In this document: piece after piece, positions 13,130 through 24,738 of the stretch | How positions within the stretch are numbered: position 1 is the first letter of the stretch | How the letters are laid out: each line of letters starts with the position of its first letter | Source: Bisporella sp. PMI_857 | Lineage: Eukaryota > Ascomycota > Leotiomycetes > Helotiales > Helotiaceae | NCBI GenBank assembly: GCA_021307315.1 | Contig: JAJSPD010000005.1 | Span: 868,001-932,000, forward strand | Length of the DNA: 64,000 nucleotides | Reading direction: 5' to 3' | Made by a program: the position numbers and the translations under genes | Notes under the pieces: model-generated | What the model was told of the DNA's origin: nothing | Databases searched by the model: none | What the model saw: the letters and a program-made list of their open reading frames with translations, nothing else

Positions 13130-14026
13130 TCACCACCGGATCGGCACCTTGTTGTATGTCAGGAATTTGCCAGATGCAGATTCTCTGGTAGCGTTATCAA
13201 TCTACAATATTAGCGGCGCTTCGAAACAACAACCCGATCTAGACATACCAGATCGACCACACCGTTGATACTCTGCTCCACAGTAATCTCCGCCTCTTCC
13301 ATCCCAAAAGCTCGTGCTGCAGTATTTCCCATATCTGTCCTCACCCAGCTAAACGCATCAGCACTGTCTGCCTCATTTCCATTGGAACTTACCCCGGGTC
13401 AATAGTGATAGATGTCAGTTCCTCATTTTCAAAATGGATCTTGCGCAACATGTAATTGAGAAGAGCCTTGGAGCCACCATATGCCGTGTTGGGAATATTT
13501 CTCTTCTCCATATCCCCAAGGCTTCCGGCGCTAGAACTCATGACCACGAACTTATAGCTTCCCCCCTTTGTAGCAATTCTAAGCAAGCCTGAAAGAGCAG
13601 GACTGGCCCATAAACGTTGACCTCCAAATGCTCCTGCATATCAGCGATCTTGGTATCAGCAACGGTAGGCCAAATCTTGCTAATTCCGGCATTGGCAATC
13701 ACGACATCGAGCGAGGTGATGTGGTGCTCAGCTTCGAGAACCGCGATAGCGGTTTTTGGAGAGGAGACCGAAGAGGAAGGATAATGAGGACACTTGTCGA
13801 GTCGACTGGAACGGCGGAAAGAGATAATGCAGTTGGGTGTGCAGCGTCGCGGACAGTCGCGATCACGATGTTGTTTGGACGGCGGAGGTAGTTTTCTACC
13901 GGCCCTCGTCCAAGACCTAAGCTCGAGATTTAGCCAAGGAAGTTCAATCTGCAATAGGAGAAACTGCAATAAGAGAGATTGACCTCGATTCCCGCCCGTT
14001 ATCAAATATGTGGTTTTTGTCGACAT
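13130..14026 (-). pseudogene. short-chain dehydrogenase/reductase, frameshifted
   Basis: The parts of an NAD(P)-dependent short-chain dehydrogenase are all present. The glycine-rich motif TGGNRGLG is split by an intron, followed by NNIVIATVRDAAHPTALSLS, the NAG motif in DVVIANAGISK, and VMSSSAGS with the Tyr-x-x-x-Lys catalytic pair in TAYGGSKALLNY. Terminal exons 13249-13348 and 13130-13201 encode the usual RTDMGNTAARAFGMEEA and SGKFLTYNKVPIRW ending. The frame breaks twice inside the body: once near 13765-13790, before SSPKTAIAVLEAEHH, and once near 13585-13600, after LLFQAC. No splice signals explain either break. It is either a young pseudogene or carries two indel errors. The substrate cannot be predicted. 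Confidence 0.75.
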
Positions 14027-15074
14027 GTTGCAACAAGATTATAGAAGAATCTTCGAATATGAAAGTGTGCCAATATTCAACGAATGTTGAATGCACATAC
14101 TGTCTTTAAATACCACATGTATCAAATAAAATCGGCACAATCCCCATTAATCGATTTCAAAGCAAATACCTAAAGCACAAAAGCTACATGCAGTCATGTA
14201 TCTCCAGTGTCAGATATCTCGGAACTGTGCCGTCTCCAAACCATAGTATCGTTCTTCTTGACCAATAAGTGCGGTCTCATGTTAGTGATAGATGTGGTTT
14301 CTGCAGTCACCCAGCATGATGGCTTTGCAAGAATGACTCCTATGTCAGATTTCAGAGTCCTTATAGTCAGAATCAAGATAGGGGCTCGATGTTCTAAACG
14401 CGTATTACAAAGACAAATCAACGGAGAGCATCCGGATGAAGTGTTCGTGTTCTAAGGGTAACATACGAAACTTGAAACACTTCTAGAAATATATGAGATG
14501 AGAACGACACAGATACCGCCTACAGTAGCCAAGGAATATTCACCATTGCCTCTCCACGAATATGTCATCCCTTCCCTTCCAAGCTCTATTAAGAATGGCG
14601 GTTCCCAAAAAAAACACCAAAAAGTGAAATCACCTGCTGGGGCTGGCAGGGCTACTTACCGTCGGGCTTTTAAGGTTTCCCCCTGACTCCCGACCAATGC
14701 TCATTGACCTCGTTGGCAATTCTTCGCATGATTTTACGCATCGACTAGCAACAATCTATGGCGGGACCCGTATGCATTGTTGGTAGGTTTGTCTACTCTA
14801 CGGGTGCAGATTTGTCGTCCACACAAACACATTCTTGTCTAAAACGTTTGATATAGAAAGGGAGAATGGTTGAATCTGATTGGTAAGGCTGAGAACGGAT
14901 TTTGGCTATCCGTGTTAGGCGGTGACGGATGTTCTTGTGACAGAAAAGGTAAAGAAAACTTTAGGTTTAAAATAGCCAATTGACTGTATGTACAAACTCC
15001 CCTCACGCGAGAAGAGTCGCAAGATATAAACAAAAGAAGTCTGTTTTTTTTACGCTGCGTCCTCTCCTCCGGAT
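14027..15074. other. intergenic, no gene seen
   Basis: This is the spacer between the dehydrogenase relic and the cellulase gene. ORFs at 14194-14455 and 14498-14686 are short, lack motifs and look fortuitous. Confidence 0.55.
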
Positions 15075-16504
15075 CTATGATCTAGCTAGTGCACTAGAAA
15101 GTACACCACCTTTCACGCTCGCCGGCCCCTTCCACTGCAGCCTCTTTGGTACAAGAGCCTGGATTGTTGCTTGCCAAACGGTCGTGTAAAGTCTACCATC
15201 ACCAAAAGTCAGCCCATCAACAGATCATCTTTTAGACAAGTAGAACTACTTACCCAGGGCTTCCATCAGAAGCCACACTTCCAGGCTCCAGACTTCCCCA
15301 CTGAGCACTATTTGTGCAGCACGGACTGTAGGGTCCCCAAAATGGGCCAGCTGCCCAGGCTGTCCAGCCGATATACTCCTCGTGTGTATTCAGATAGGTT
15401 ACAAACTCTTCAAGATACGGTTTGCATTGTGTGCCATTCGCGGCGCCGAATTCCGTGACAAATGCTTTGAATTTGTATTTTTTGAGCCAGGCGGTGAGCG
15501 GGTCGAGATTCTCCGCTGCGTGACGGGTACATTCTAGAGGACCTCCAGAGGAGTCTTTATCAAGATATTGATGGACGTCGAACCCAGTGTTGTTTAATGG
15601 GTCGACTAGTTTGTACATGTAATCTGAGTTTGCATCATATCCAGTGTAGCCTGTTGTCCATGCGTGAGCTCCTGTCCATGCATTACCTGGTGCGATGATC
15701 CTTGTCATGATAAGTCAGTACAGTGTAGCCCTCCCTTTTGGATCGGGCTTACAGATTTGCAGCGCCAGTTCTTCGAATACCATTAATAGCAGCTTGGTTA
15801 TTAGCCAAAACCAAGCTGGTTTGCATGTCATGAGGCTAAATTTTCCGTCAGATCGACATACTGTCCTTGAATTATGACGTACCTCATTCATAAGTCCAAA
15901 GATAACCTTGTTATTATTCTTGAATCTCCCACCAAGCTCAGCCCAAAACTGGCCGAACTGCGCTGTGGTAGCAGCCTTTGGGTCACTTGAGTTTCCGATA
16001 ACGCTACCACTAAATGGCTGAGATGACGGATCATTGTATCTCATATAGTTGTGCGGGTCAAGGATCACATAGGCGCCTTTGTTGGTGATATACTCTACCG
16101 ACTCCTTGAAGAGATCGAAATGCTATATCTTGTTAACAGTGTTCAAAGTTCTAAGCGAGTCCGCAAATACCGTTTCATTGAATTTAGAACCAAGACCAGT
16201 GGCAGGTGGGCACATTCGCTCAAGCAGGAAAGCAATTCGAAATAGGTTCACCTATCTACTGTCAGCTCATCTCGAGGCTTGCTTCAAATGATCCGACCTT
16301 ATTTTGTGTGATGTACGTGTCGATCCCAGGCTTGCTAATGAATTGATAGTCTACTCCGAACCTGCCAGGCAAACCAGTTCCTGGTGTGGCAGTAGCACTC
16401 CACACACCAAACTCACCACTGCTCTCAGCAACACCCGCATAGTAGATCGTGGCAGACACATCTGCAGCAAGCAGGGCTAGAGCGGCTAAACTTTTGGCCA
16501 ACAT
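15075..16504 (-). CDS. secreted GH5 endo-beta-1,4-glucanase
   Basis: Six exons (16298-16504, 16171-16251, 15883-16122, 15753-15835, 15254-15700 and 15075-15192) give 391 residues. A signal peptide (MLAKSLAALALLAADVSA) leads into a family-5, EGII-type catalytic domain with no cellulose-binding module. Key landmarks are VNLFRIAFLLERMCP, GAYVILDPHNYMRYND, the acid/base Glu in LMNEPHDM, APGNAWTGAHAW, the HQYLD motif and the nucleophile Glu in FVTEFGAANGT. The ending LYTTVWQATIQALVPKRLQW matches the subfamily. It would cleave internal beta-1,4-glucan bonds outside the cell. An in-frame ATG at 16519 would add five residues. All catalytic residues are intact. Confidence 0.93.
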
Positions 16505-17161
16505 TGTTGAGTATAGCATGACTTTACGGAAAGTTGAGACAAAAATCTTTCAAAGACCTCAGAACACTAGGTGCTACCTACAACTATATACTCCCCGGAC
16601 AGCGCAAATCTGGTTGCTATCATGGCTAAACTCTGGAAATTTTAATTAAAATCTCATATAGATCGATCCTATACCTGGTAGCTTGCTTTTGGCGACGGGT
16701 AGCTGCACACAAGTGGTGCCCAAAACCTGAGAAACGGCCCGGAGGCTCATTTTCCCTTAAATGGCTAAATCTAGCAACGGAGAATGCTGTTCCGCTGCCG
16801 ACCCCGAGAACATTAAGTAGAGATGAGCGAGATCCATTAGCTAAAATGAGGGGTACTGAAAGATATTCTGGAATTAATGGCGCAAGTGTGACATGCTGAG
16901 AAAGTTAAACCAAATAAAGTCCTGAGAAGTGGTTATAGTCACGTGGTATATTAAAGGAGAGGTACTAGGACTAGACTCAGGTTACTGCAGATCTTCGCAG
17001 AATACAAGTGGAACAAGTTCAAAAGAAGATCTGTCGATCTCTTTGCTATAATTTGAAGTTGTGATAACCACTTTCTTTCAGGCTGCTGCTAGCGCCAGCT
17101 GCTACCATGCGCTTGCCTGCCGGTCTATCGGTTTGGCGATCATTTTTCGATCCCATCATTG
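16505..17161. other. upstream region of the cellulase gene
   Basis: About 650 bases lie between the cellulase start and the end of the next minus-strand gene. It presumably holds the cellulase promoter. The sequence GGCTAAAT, near the CreA-type GGCTAA pattern, occurs around 16760, but I cannot support a specific site. Confidence 0.35.
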
Positions 17162-18900
17162 TCAGTGTTGATGCCTCTGTCCAAATTTTGGCAGATGAAA
17201 TTGTGTTTCTTGCGTGGGTGTATAGCTACTAGTCGCGGTGGTCTCGATTTTGGAGGGAGGGTGGTCTCCCACAAGTTCCCTGATGAAGGTGTCACCAGCA
17301 GGAGGATCGTCCTTGAAATACTGTGCCATCTCGCCAGTATGCCGAGACTGTAGAATTTCTATCTTTTTCCGTATACCTTGCTGGCTTGCTCGAATCGATG
17401 ACCGAAGATTATTCCACTCCGTTTTCTGTCAATCCAATGTTTTTTAATCATGTCTTGGTGTATACGTACAGCAGCACTCAATCTACCATCTTCACCTTTC
17501 TGCATCTTACTCTCTCCGGAAATCTGTTCGTGAGAAACTTCTGTCACTCGTGTAACGAGAATACTGTCAATGCTGTCACTATTGGTATGCTTACAGCCGA
17601 TCGTAGTATCTAAGAAATTGATTTTTCTGATAGAATTCCATTCAGGCTTCCACAGATTGTAAATGATAGGTGCGTTCGCTATTACGGTTGCCGTGAAACA
17701 CTCCAACTAAGCCCTTAGTTAGCTTCGGGCCTGCAGCAGAAGGAAGGAAAATAGGACAACCTGGTTCCACAACGACCTCTGCTGCGTCTTCCAATGACTC
17801 AACACGATAAGCAATCTCATAACAGATGCGTAAAGTTGCTATTACAATGTTAGCTACGCCTTTTGGGGCAGGAAAAGAAGTTAACAAAAGCTGCCAGGAG
17901 ATATATGCTGTAGAGTGGAATTTGCTTTCTTGAACAATGTTAGGGCATCATATATGAATTTCAAAGTCGGGACTTACTTAATCGAGGGTCGCGTTCGGAA
18001 GATAAGTGCAACTGGTATACACATAAGGATCAGTGTAGTGGCTATGTTACACTGAGATCCCCCGTCAGCCCTGAAAATTCCAAGCTGGTTCTGGACTCAC
18101 AGAACCCATAACAATCACTCCAAGTTGCTAGAGAAGTCAAACATTTCCCCAGGTGCTACTAGCAGATATGCTTTACTCACGCCTTTCTGTCACTTATCAG
18201 CGAGTACTGATTTGAAATACAAACTCAAAAACCTACTGCACAATCAGGAGTATTCGGAAGTACTTGCCAAGCCAAGCTCAGAGGTCTGCATTCCAGAAAG
18301 TAAGTAAGCATGCATGCAATAAAAGTCAAAGCTAATAGGACCGCCGTTAGAACGACTGCAACTAGTTGATTGAGTTGTGTTATAATCTGGTTGTAGTAGA
18401 GTAGCTGTGGGATAATATCAACTAAATGTTTCACAAATAAAGGAATCCGGGCCATTTACCATGCAAGCTTTTAGGAGCCACACACATGAGAGATAGGATG
18501 GACGGGTGGCGACAACCCACTTGGAACCATATACGGCTTCCAAGGATATTAATATATATTTCGTTCCAAATCTGGGAGTTGTAGAAAATACCATTTTGGA
18601 TGATTTCTTCGGGTAGCTTATTGTGTGGGAGATTCTTAGGATTAGCGATGCTAGTGTTGGTGCCAAACGCAAACTAGATGCCGATCAGGACGTGGGATTG
18701 ATTTGAAATGAACGAGATACCACGATCGGGAAAGCAGCTGTATTCAGCCCATAAAAGATTGCTACAGCAATGATAGCATAATCATCCCATGTAAACCGGT
18801 CGTGGTTGAGTCGTCTCAGGGTAAGACGAAGCATAACAATGAGATAGGAGAATGCTGTTAGAACGTAGGCGGCATCCACAATTTCAGCGGTTAATACCAT
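17162..18900 (-). CDS. rhodopsin-domain integral membrane protein, many introns
   Basis: Ten exons were assembled: 18721-18900, 18592-18673, 18460-18536, 18237-18404, 18181-18186, 18101-18127, 17978-18051, 17777-17890, 17470-17706 and 17162-17425. The protein has the fungal rhodopsin-like (PTH11-related) layout of seven membrane segments. Landmarks are DRFTWDDYAIIAVAIFYGLN, FGTNTSIANP, YGSKWVVATRPSYLSCVWLLKACM, the ECRPLSLAWQV loop, VIVMGSCNIATTLILMCIPV and ECFTATVIANAPIIYNLW, then a polar tail ending FGQRHQH. Function and ligand are unknown. Exon 5 would be only six bases. The junction of exon 7 (ending in phase 2) with exon 8 (starting in phase 0) does not close, which suggests a one-base loss near 17977. 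The gene may therefore be inactive. Confidence 0.72.
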
Positions 18901-19146
18901 AGCACATATAAGGCCACAAAGGAGGGTGGAGGTACGAGTTAAGGACTGGTGATCGAAATGTGTGAAGTCTGGGATCCAGAAGTTAACCTAATCAGCCATG
19001 ATCCTTCCTTCCTCATCTTTCCGCTCGTAGCAATTTTAGCTGTCGCTCTTGCAATCGCAGCAGAGCTGGGGGGCGAATTTCCAATGCACTGTAGGATGTG
19101 TACTCTTCAGAAAAAGATCCAACTTAAATAATGCAAACACATATCA

Positions 19147-20284
19147 TTAGTTAAGCTTTTCATACTCCCACACCACTTCAAATCCAAGTGATTCATAGAA
19201 TCCCCGGATGACAACCCAGTCAATGAAAACACCACTTATACCTCTCTCCTGAAGGCGAAGTTATCAGCAGTGCATCCACGACATATGAACAACTGACACG
19301 GGTTGGGTTGAATCATAAACTTGCCTTCATGTTCTTCATGGCAGCAACAAGCATCGCTTGGCCGATTCCCTGGCCTCTAGCATCCTTATCAATACCCACA
19401 CAAGCAATCAAGCCAGTTTTATCACTAGCAGGACATAACGGCAGAAATGCAAAATTGTCACAAAGGATTGACGACGGCGAACACATCAATGTCCAACCGA
19501 CCTGCTCGCCTGCAGCATTGAAAGTAACCATGACTTCGTGGTGGAGGTTTCTAGCCGCTATTGCCTCGTAGCAATCAATCCAAGGTTGGTTATTGTGAAA
19601 GTTTGCTCGCTGTTTCGCCATGCATTCTTCATACAGATTGGGAGACCAAGGTGAGAAAGTCAAGGGAAGCTTAGACACACGGTCAAGGAGTTCGGGATTA
19701 GCGACCTCGGTGGAGATATCACGATAGAGATCTCTTGCAGTTGGATCCTGAGAAATTGCGACTAATCAGTACTTGAAAGAGACGGTTTCCAAGTTACGAA
19801 TTGTGATTACCTTTGATACGGAGAAACCTGCCCATTGTCAGCTGTAATTCTCGTAATAACCGAGACCAGAACAGTCACAAGCATGAAGCTTACCTAAATG
19901 GGAGAAGAACTCTATGGCGCCGGTGAATTCCTTGGGTACACCTGGCCAGAATCTCGGAAAGACAGAGTTGACTTCATATATAACCTGAGAGCCAGTAACC
20001 AATTTCGAGCTTGCTAACTTCTGTGCCTCTTCCACTAATAACCTGCCAATGCCTTTTCTCCTCTCCTCTGGGAGAACCCCAACACAGGCAAGCCGTCCCT
20101 TTCCATCCTCTACGTACAATATGCAGAAGCCGAATAGATGAATCACATGACTTCCCGTTCGGTGACGAAGGATTCTCGCCAAACGGTCACGTTGGATGGG
20201 CCAGGTAGTGAAGATTTTATCCCAGTTTTCGGAAATGAGACTGACATCTTCCTCGGAGCCGGTGAATGGACGTATGTTGGACAT
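19147..20284 (-). CDS. tandem GNAT-domain acetyltransferase
   Basis: Four exons (19894-20284, 19811-19827, 19321-19747 and 19147-19241) give 309 residues, with all phases closing. There are two GNAT-type acetyl-CoA folds in one chain. The first has the binding motif VGVLPEERRKGIGRLLVEEA, a classic R/Q-x-x-G-x-G/A loop. The second has CVGIDKDARGQGIGQAMLVAAM, and the end GVFIDWVVIRGFYESLGFEV is the usual GNAT beta-strand and last helix. Each loop keeps the RxxGIG pattern, so both may bind acetyl-CoA. The acceptor substrate is unknown. The second exon is only 17 bases. Read by ORFs alone this would look like two separate genes. Confidence 0.85.
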
Positions 20285-20907
20285 GTCAAGATATCCGATA
20301 AGTCAAAAGCAGATTTAAGTAGGACAAAATCCTCAGCCGATGAATAAAACTCAAGAAGGATAAGAGACCTGACAGGGAAGCTGGTATTGTATGGACCTTT
20401 GCGATGCGATCCTAGAACCCTTTGATATGTAATGGCCTTCTCGCTTCGAGCAACAAAACCCTAATCTGAGTGAGGAAGATAGATTAGCAACGCTTTCGTG
20501 GCGGCTAATATAGCGAGTCAGTCTCGATGGCTTTTGATCTCCACAATTGAGCTTACGGCAGTGGGCTAAGATGTAGTGGCTATAAGTTTATACAAGCTAT
20601 CTAGGTATTATATTCTATCAGAAGAGGTTATAGGTCCGATGACGCATTAATAGAATTCGCTCAGTTTCAGGAGGTCCTCAGTTTTGAGTATCTACAGAGC
20701 AAGTAACATCCATGGATGTGCTCATAAGTGGAATGACTATCATATGTCGCCTGAAAAACGAGGCATTTAGTCTCCATCCTGAATGATACATAAAGAGGCG
20801 GAAAAAGTCAACCCCCCCCCTCCCAAAAGCCATATCTGGATTTTGGCATTTATGCAGTATTATGCCGGAATTTTTATTTATTTATACTATGCGACTGGAG
20901 TGGAGTC
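20285..20907. other. intergenic, no gene seen
   Basis: This is the promoter side of the acetyltransferase and the 3' side of the helicase gene. A run of ten C at about 20812-20821 is notable. No gene is visible. Confidence 0.5.
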
Positions 20908-23900
20908 TTATTGCACAACCCATCCTTTACCAGGCATCTTTCTTTGCTTAACTTTTCTTGCTGGAAGCGGCCATCCCATCCCACCCACTCCCTCAGCTTT
21001 AAGATATGGAATTACCCAGCACTCTCTGATTTCTTCCACGCTGCCCGTTGCTTCAGTTCTGGGCATGATCTCTTTGATTGGCTTCCCGTAGTCGATCAAA
21101 GGCGTTCCTTTTGCTAGTGCCGCTAACTGGTTGCCACTGATATCAGTTAATGCATGCATTCGAGTTTTCGGTATCTTTCCCTCTTTTGAAACAGTAGCAC
21201 GCTGTAGATACGAGTATATAATATATGGAGGACATTCTGTGGTGCTGAGGTGGGAGAGTGGCGATGAAGGATGGATATAGACAGCCTTCTCCTCCTCCTC
21301 ATATCTTGTGTGAGATGGCAACAGAGTCAGGTAGGGCACATCAATAGCGCGAGCGGGTTTTCTATAGCCAGTTGGGGGGTTAGGCGCCAAATCAGCCCGC
21401 ATAGCAATATGATCAATGAAGCCTGTAGCTACCATCTGTTTCAAAGCCTTCACCTGCTTTGGTGAAGGGGGTGCAAGCCTGTCTTGAAATTTTAAACCAG
21501 CAAACGCTGCGATATGCGTATTGAGGAGGTTCGTAATTTGACTTCTCAATTGCTGGATCTCTTTCAAAACTTTGTATCGGACGTAATGTGCCTGGCACCA
21601 AGCCTCTGTGGGTTCATGTGCAAATTCGCCCACTACTTGCAAGAGCTTGATTGCATCTGACTTATCATCGAGAAAGCAGAAATCTTTCTGGACTTTATTG
21701 AACTTGCGTTTGATGATATTTCGCGCTTCCTGCTGGATACGGTCTTCATTCGTAAAGTAAGCATCTTCTTCCTTCTCTACAGTAGCAGGAACGACTTGAT
21801 TTTCCGGAATAAATACGTCATCTGCAGAAAGCCCAGCGACGAGTGCAACAGTGTACGGTAAACAGTCATGAAGATGACCAACAAGCAGAATTCTCGAGAA
21901 CCGTGGTGAGAGTGGGAAGATCGACATCGTAGCTCCGGTGGAGGTAATATTTCCCGCTGGAGAGAGAGCAGACAAGTATTTGAGAAGCTTCTCAGAATTT
22001 TCTAGACTTATCCGGTCTGGTGGCGTTGGAAATGGGAAGTTTACCACCTTCTGTAAATTCATTGATTTTAATTGCAGCACAACACCTTCAATCGGCATGC
22101 GTAGTATCTCAGGTTCTGCAAACTCTTCAAAATCTCGTTCAAAAACTGCAGATGAGTATAACCTATAGCAATGTCCAGGACCCGTACGTCCAGCACGTCC
22201 AGCACGCTGACTCGCACTGGCTTTGCTGATCCAACCAATTTCAAAACTCTGTACTCTCGTTACTTGATCGTATTTTCTTTCTTTAGACCGACCACAATCA
22301 AAGACATATCGAACGCCTGGTATTGTAAGACTCGTCTCTGCCACATTAGTAGCTAGAACGACAAGGCGCGACCCTTCTGGAGGAGGATCAAACACTCGTA
22401 ATTGCTCACGATTAGGTAGCATTGAGTAGAGTGGCAGAACATGCATCTTCGCCGGACCCGAGCCTGTTTCTTCGCCGTCTTCAGCGACATCAAACTCATC
22501 TTCATCATTAATATTGATTTCCACATCATCGTCGTTATCATAGTTATCCTCATAAAGCGTAGCCCCGTCCTGAATTTCGCCAAAGTCTACATCTTCTGCT
22601 TCAAGAGGCCGCTCTTTACCGGATACAGACACTCGAGGCTCAACCGCAATCGCACCCTTTCCAAATGCTTCTTTGAGACGTTTGCTGAGCTGTGTAATCT
22701 CATTCTGCCCAGTGAGGAAGACAAGAAATGCTCCCGGCGGTAACTTTTTATGACCGTTGCTAATCTTTCGGAACATCTCATCAACGTAGTTGTGGTGTGT
22801 TTTCCGTGAGAAGTGTATAGTAACAGAATATTGTCTACCTTCGACTTCGAGAACAGGAGGTTGTATGGGGAACAAAGCCGAATTTTCAGTAAAATCTGTT
22901 ACCCGTAATGTTGCGGACATAATGATTAACTTCAGAGGTTTTACCTCCCCAATCTTCGACGCCTCTTCTTTTCGCAGTTTTACAACACGACTGAGCATGG
23001 CTATCAGAATATCGGTGTTTAAGCTTCTTTCATGAGCCTCATCAATTATAATTGCAGAATACTTCTTCAGCAGGAAATCTTGTGATACCTCTCTGAGAAG
23101 AACACCGTCTGTCATGAACTTGACAGCCGTCTGTGGTCCTACTGTGCCCTCAAAACGGATTTGGAAAGCAACCTTTTGCTCATGATCACCTAATTCGACT
23201 CCTACACGTTTTGACATACTGACAGCAGCCACTCGCCTCGGCTGTGTTACTCCAACCATACCTGGCGTGTGTGGAGACGATCCATAACCGGCCTCAAACA
23301 AGAACTGTGGAACTTGAGTTGTTTTTCCAGAGCCAGTCGCGCCGCATAAAACAACCACATCATTGTCATGTATTGCTTCCATTATTTTCTGTTCTTCTGC
23401 AACCACAGGAAGCTGTAATCGAGCTTGCTGAATGTTTGGTAGTCTCTCTACCGTAACACTGAATGCTTTTCGATCCGTATTCGTAGTTGGCTGAAGCTCT
23501 GACGGCAAAGGGTCTTGCTCTGGGTCCCTAGGCATGAACCCTGCGACTTTGGGGGTTTTTGTAGCCATTGCGACATTTGATACTGGGTCGTAGCCAAGAG
23601 CCTTATTTAATTGCTGGTTTGCCCAGTTTTTAAAAGCAGATGATCTTTCACTCTCGAGCTTCACTTCTTCAGAGTCACTCTCATCCGATGACACATCTGA
23701 GGAACCGTCCTCTTCACTTTCTGCAGCGCCACGGCTTGTAGATTCTGCCTCTTCATCCCCACTGAGTGAGCTTTCGTCTGAACTGTCCTGGTCCTCTTCG
23801 CTCTCTATAGAGTCATCATCAGTGTCTATCTCCGAAGCAGAGCTGAATCCCTCCCACTCCGGCTCTGCCACTGGCTCTGTGGTGAATGACACTTTTGAGG

Positions 23901-24522
23901 CAACGCCTCCCCTTCGTTTCCTTTTCTTCAACAATGGTTTGCCCTCTGCATCGACTTCTAGAGGCCTCTTCAGCCCTGCCCCAACTATAATCGCTGGTTT
24001 TGATGCATCTTCGGAAGTGATAGTCTGTCTTTGAAAAAGCTCTCTACTTTCAGTCTCATCATCTGAAGAAGGCTCGTCTGGCACTTCTCTCACAACTCTC
24101 TTCTCAAAGAGAATATCTTCATTATCTCCGTCAAGATCGATACCAGCTTGGTTGTCCCTTAGCGCCCTCACAAATCGGTCTCGTTGCGTCTCTCGTCTTT
24201 GGCCTAGTTTACTACTGCTTTGATAAAGACTGGTATCTATTGCTGAATCCGCGAGTTTCCCGAGAAGGATTCTGTTCTCATCCTTCTTTAGCTTGGTCTC
24301 GATATATTTCTCCAGTCTTTTGGCTTTCTTTCCGGTAAGTTTAGTCCCTTCTTTCCTCAATTCCTCCTTGAGCTGGCGCTTTTTCTCCTCGATCTCGGTT
24401 TTCGAGGCAGACACATGTTCCAGAACGTTTGAGTCAACTTCAGCTGCTGTAGACTTATTTTTTGATCTCTGTCGGTCTAGTACCTTTCGCTTTCGCTGCC
24501 TGGGCTTGAAAACTGGTGCCAT
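20908..24522 (-). CDS. ECM16: DEAH-box RNA helicase Dhr1/Ecm16 (DHX37)
   Basis: One uninterrupted frame encodes 1204 residues. The family member in yeast unwinds the U3 snoRNA-18S rRNA duplex during small-subunit ribosome assembly in the nucleolus. A basic N-terminus and a long acidic Ser/Asp/Glu stretch (about residues 150-290) precede the helicase core. Core motifs are Walker A GATGSGKTTQ near residue 394, DEAH in IIIDEAHERSLNTD near 492, SAT in IMSATLRVTDF, and the C-terminal half with ATNVAETSLTIPG and QRAGRAGRTGPG. A winged-helix/HA2-type region and an OB-like end follow. The acidic insert inside the core (DNDDDVEININDEDE region) also fits this family. Start MAPVFKPRQRKRK is conserved in style. 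Confidence 0.95.
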   Translation of the reverse strand: MAPVFKPRQRKRKVLDRQRSKNKSTAAEVDSNVLEHVSASKTEIEEKKRQLKEELRKEGTKLTGKKAKRLEKYIETKLKKDENRILLGKLADSAIDTSLYQSSSKLGQRRETQRDRFVRALRDNQAGIDLDGDNEDILFEKRVVREVPDEPSSDDETESRELFQRQTITSEDASKPAIIVGAGLKRPLEVDAEGKPLLKKRKRRGGVASKVSFTTEPVAEPEWEGFSSASEIDTDDDSIESEEDQDSSDESSLSGDEEAESTSRGAAESEEDGSSDVSSDESDSEEVKLESERSSAFKNWANQQLNKALGYDPVSNVAMATKTPKVAGFMPRDPEQDPLPSELQPTTNTDRKAFSVTVERLPNIQQARLQLPVVAEEQKIMEAIHDNDVVVLCGATGSGKTTQVPQFLFEAGYGSSPHTPGMVGVTQPRRVAAVSMSKRVGVELGDHEQKVAFQIRFEGTVGPQTAVKFMTDGVLLREVSQDFLLKKYSAIIIDEAHERSLNTDILIAMLSRVVKLRKEEASKIGEVKPLKLIIMSATLRVTDFTENSALFPIQPPVLEVEGRQYSVTIHFSRKTHHNYVDEMFRKISNGHKKLPPGAFLVFLTGQNEITQLSKRLKEAFGKGAIAVEPRVSVSGKERPLEAEDVDFGEIQDGATLYEDNYDNDDDVEININDEDEFDVAEDGEETGSGPAKMHVLPLYSMLPNREQLRVFDPPPEGSRLVVLATNVAETSLTIPGVRYVFDCGRSKERKYDQVTRVQSFEIGWISKASASQRAGRAGRTGPGHCYRLYSSAVFERDFEEFAEPEILRMPIEGVVLQLKSMNLQKVVNFPFPTPPDRISLENSEKLLKYLSALSPAGNITSTGATMSIFPLSPRFSRILLVGHLHDCLPYTVALVAGLSADDVFIPENQVVPATVEKEEDAYFTNEDRIQQEARNIIKRKFNKVQKDFCFLDDKSDAIKLLQVVGEFAHEPTEAWCQAHYVRYKVLKEIQQLRSQITNLLNTHIAAFAGLKFQDRLAPPSPKQVKALKQMVATGFIDHIAMRADLAPNPPTGYRKPARAIDVPYLTLLPSHTRYEEEEKAVYIHPSSPLSHLSTTECPPYIIYSYLQRATVSKEGKIPKTRMHALTDISGNQLAALAKGTPLIDYGKPIKEIMPRTEATGSVEEIRECWVIPYLKAEGVGGMGWPLPARKVKQRKMPGKGWVVQ

Positions 24523-24738
24523 GATGGCAATTGAATGATGTCGAGTTCATAGAGTGCTATTGCAGGCCCAGCGCAATGCGACCAACTTTTTTCGATAAGG
24601 GAATTGTTATCGGTGGCAGAAAACCGTCCCTGCGTTTTGCTATCAGCACACTCCGTGAGATTAGACAAGGCTGAGGGGGCTCAACTTGAAGCACCAAATT
24701 CACACCAATGTTCTACAATTTCATACAATCCACAAGTC
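24523..24738. promoter_or_regulatory. shared promoter, helicase / proteasome chaperone
   Basis: Only 216 bases separate the two divergent start codons, so both promoters must lie here. I see no clear TATA box or named operator. Confidence 0.55.
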
